Shown: positions 3,961 through 5,456 of the stretch, one piece after another
Numbering within the stretch: the first letter of the stretch is position 1
How the letters are laid out: every line of letters starts with the position of its first letter
Assembly (NCBI GenBank): GCA_001001625.1
Contig: LCKU01000034.1
Span: 1-5,456, forward strand
Length of the DNA: 5,456 nt
From: Parcubacteria group bacterium GW2011_GWA2_45_30
GTDB taxonomy: Bacteria > Patescibacteriota > Minisyncoccia > Sungbacterales > HO2-52-23
Reading direction: 5' to 3'
The notes under the pieces: generated by a model
The model's database searches: none
Seen by the model: only the letters and a program-made list of their open reading frames with translations
What the model was told of the DNA's origin: nothing
Program-made: the position numbers and the translations under genes

Positions 3961-5456
3961 ATGTTCAGCGGTGAAAAGTTGCCCAAATCAAAGGTTTTTT
4001 TGTTTTTACTACTGGGGTTTATCGGGGGGGTGGCGGCGCGTTCGTTTTTTGCGCCTACGTTCGAGGCGGTTTTTATTTTGTTTGCGGCATCCGCGGTGGT
4101 GCTGGCTGTAGGGATTTTGCGTTTGAATCGGAGGATTATATTTTTAGGCGCGCTATTTATTTTATTTTTTGCCGGGATTCTGCGGTTTTCCTACGCGGAA
4201 ATTGCGCGGCCGGATCTGTCGAATTTTTATGGCAAAGAGTTTAAGGCGCAAGGTATAGTTGTATCCGAGCCGGAGAGATCTAAATCCGTTCAGCGGATTA
4301 CTATTCGCGTTTTTGAAACGAGTAAAAAGGAAATAGATCCGTTCAAATTATTGGTGACGGTTGGTCGATACCCGCGATATGAAATAGGGAATAAAATTTT
4401 GGTACATGGTACTATTGAAAAACCGGAGAATTATAGTGAATTTGATTATGTTTCGTATCTTGCGCGCCAAGACATTTTTGCCACCCTATTTTTTCCGCAG
4501 GTTGAAAAAATTGGGAAAGGTAAAGGAAATCAGCTTATGATTTATTTGGCGCGGTTAAAACATTCGTTTGAAAAGAATCTTGAGAAAGTAATTCCCGAGC
4601 CGCATGTGGCGTTTTTGAAAGGGTTGACCCTGGGTGAGCGCGAATCGCTTCCGGCGGATTTGGTGGAAAATTTTAACCGCACCGGAACCACGCATATTGT
4701 AGCGCTTTCCGGATATAATATTACTATGCTCGGCAGATTTTTTGTGTTAGGGCTCGTGCTGTTCACGGTTCCGTTCCGGGTTTCGTTTTGGATAGCAACC
4801 GCAGGGATTATGCTTTTTGTTCTGCTTACCGGCGCATCACCCTCGGTGGTGCGTGCCGGAATTATGGGAATTTTGGTGCTTATCGCGCAAAAAGAGGGTC
4901 GGCTGTATCAGATGACCAATGCTCTGGTTTTTGCGGGGGCCATCATGATTTTGCATAACCCTAAAATTTTGCGTTTTGATGCCGCGTTCCAATTGTCGTT
5001 TTTGGCGACCCTCGGCCTGATTTATCTTTCGCCCCGCATTGAAAGGATGTTGGATGGACGCAAAAAATTTAAAACAGCGGATCCGGCATATAAAGAAAAA
5101 CCATTTTTTTCCTGGAAACAAACACTGATAGAAACATTATCCGCGCAATTCATGGTTTTGCCGCTTTTGATTTATCTTTTCGGCCGTGTTTCTTTAATAA
5201 GCCCCATAAGCAATATCGCGGTTATTGTGGCAGTTCCTTATGCCATGGCTTTGGGATTTGTTACAGGCGGACTTGGATTTTTGTGGCATCCGCTTGCGCA
5301 AATTTCTGGCTGGCTAACTTGGCTGATTTTAGAATATCAAATCCGCGTGATTGAATTTTTTGCGCAAATCCCCGCGGCCTCCATCGCGGTTGGAAAATGG
5401 GTCGCCATTCCGCTTGTTGTTTTTTATTGTTATGTAGCGTTTGTTTTATCCCGTTA
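3961..5456 (+). CDS. comEC: DNA uptake channel ComEC/Rec2, incomplete at window edge
   Basis: ComEC is the inner-membrane channel that carries single-stranded DNA into the cytoplasm during natural transformation. The frame stays open for 498 codons. There are three N-terminal membrane segments (about 11-29, 34-51 and 58-74), then a soluble OB-like DUF4131 region (about 88-185). The competence domain opens with FLKGLTLGERESLP (218-231) and HIVALSGYNITM (245-256), and continues through GASPSVVRAG (291-300) and FQLSFLATLG (343-352) into a series of membrane segments. The last two bases are TA, so the next codon may be a stop. In that case this is a two-domain form without the C-terminal metallo-beta-lactamase-like domain. 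The start is ATG 3961; GTG 3892 is also in frame but lies in a terminator stem. A weak promoter (TTGATT 3908-3913, TTTATT 3931-3936) could serve it. Confidence 0.93.
   Translation, partial: MFSGEKLPKSKVFLFLLLGFIGGVAARSFFAPTFEAVFILFAASAVVLAVGILRLNRRIIFLGALFILFFAGILRFSYAEIARPDLSNFYGKEFKAQGIVVSEPERSKSVQRITIRVFETSKKEIDPFKLLVTVGRYPRYEIGNKILVHGTIEKPENYSEFDYVSYLARQDIFATLFFPQVEKIGKGKGNQLMIYLARLKHSFEKNLEKVIPEPHVAFLKGLTLGERESLPADLVENFNRTGTTHIVALSGYNITMLGRFFVLGLVLFTVPFRVSFWIATAGIMLFVLLTGASPSVVRAGIMGILVLIAQKEGRLYQMTNALVFAGAIMILHNPKILRFDAAFQLSFLATLGLIYLSPRIERMLDGRKKFKTADPAYKEKPFFSWKQTLIETLSAQFMVLPLLIYLFGRVSLISPISNIAVIVAVPYAMALGFVTGGLGFLWHPLAQISGWLTWLILEYQIRVIEFFAQIPAASIAVGKWVAIPLVVFYCYVAFVLSR

Noticed and set aside
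4542..5121. Minus-strand open frames opposite comEC
   Set aside because: Shadows of a clear membrane-protein gene on the plus strand, with no domain or start signal of their own.
1..5456. Alternative genetic code with TGA as glycine
   Set aside because: TGA falls exactly at the expected ends of hicA, ftsA and the transposase tail, so TGA acts as a stop.

Overview
The window looks like chromosome from a member of the Candidate Phyla Radiation (Patescibacteria), most likely of Parcubacteria type. Supporting signs are the short division and competence proteins, the FtsZ N-terminus (P-[KQ]-[IL]-K-P-x-I-E-x-[FY]-A-R-I-K-V-V style), the ComEC motif SGYNIT, weak or absent Shine-Dalgarno sequences and AT-leaning intergenic DNA. 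TGA is used as a stop (hicA, ftsA and the transposase remnant), which argues against the code-25 lineages (Gracilibacteria/Absconditabacteria). This placement is inference from protein style; no rRNA is present.

Layout, all genes on the + strand. (1) 1-600, accessory: the last 24 codons of an integrase-type transposase, then a hicB-hicA toxin-antitoxin pair. (2) 584-955: ybeY, a ribosome-maturation endoribonuclease gene that starts inside the 3' end of hicA. (3) 956-1127: a spacer with a G/T-rich inverted repeat. (4) 1128-3660: the cell-division core, ftsA then ftsZ. They are separated by 181 nt holding a candidate promoter, a small hairpin and a striking palindromic array of AACGAAT/ATTCGTT heptamers. 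ftsZ appears to start at an ATT codon. (5) 3661-3960: no protein gene. The first two thirds fold on paper into a long-range stem enclosing two abutting hairpins, followed by two good intrinsic terminators. (6) 3961 to the end: the N-terminal and channel part of comEC, open to the window edge.

FtsA is the actin-like membrane tether and FtsZ the tubulin-like ring protein. Both carry the C-terminal parts that connect them: an amphipathic helix on FtsA and a conserved terminal peptide on FtsZ. ComEC is the DNA-uptake channel. YbeY acts in rRNA maturation, and HicA is predicted to be an mRNA interferase neutralised by HicB. The points most worth following are the candidate structured RNA or mobile element between ftsZ and comEC, the ATT start with the heptamer array upstream of ftsZ, and the toxin/ybeY gene overlap with a shortened YbeY.
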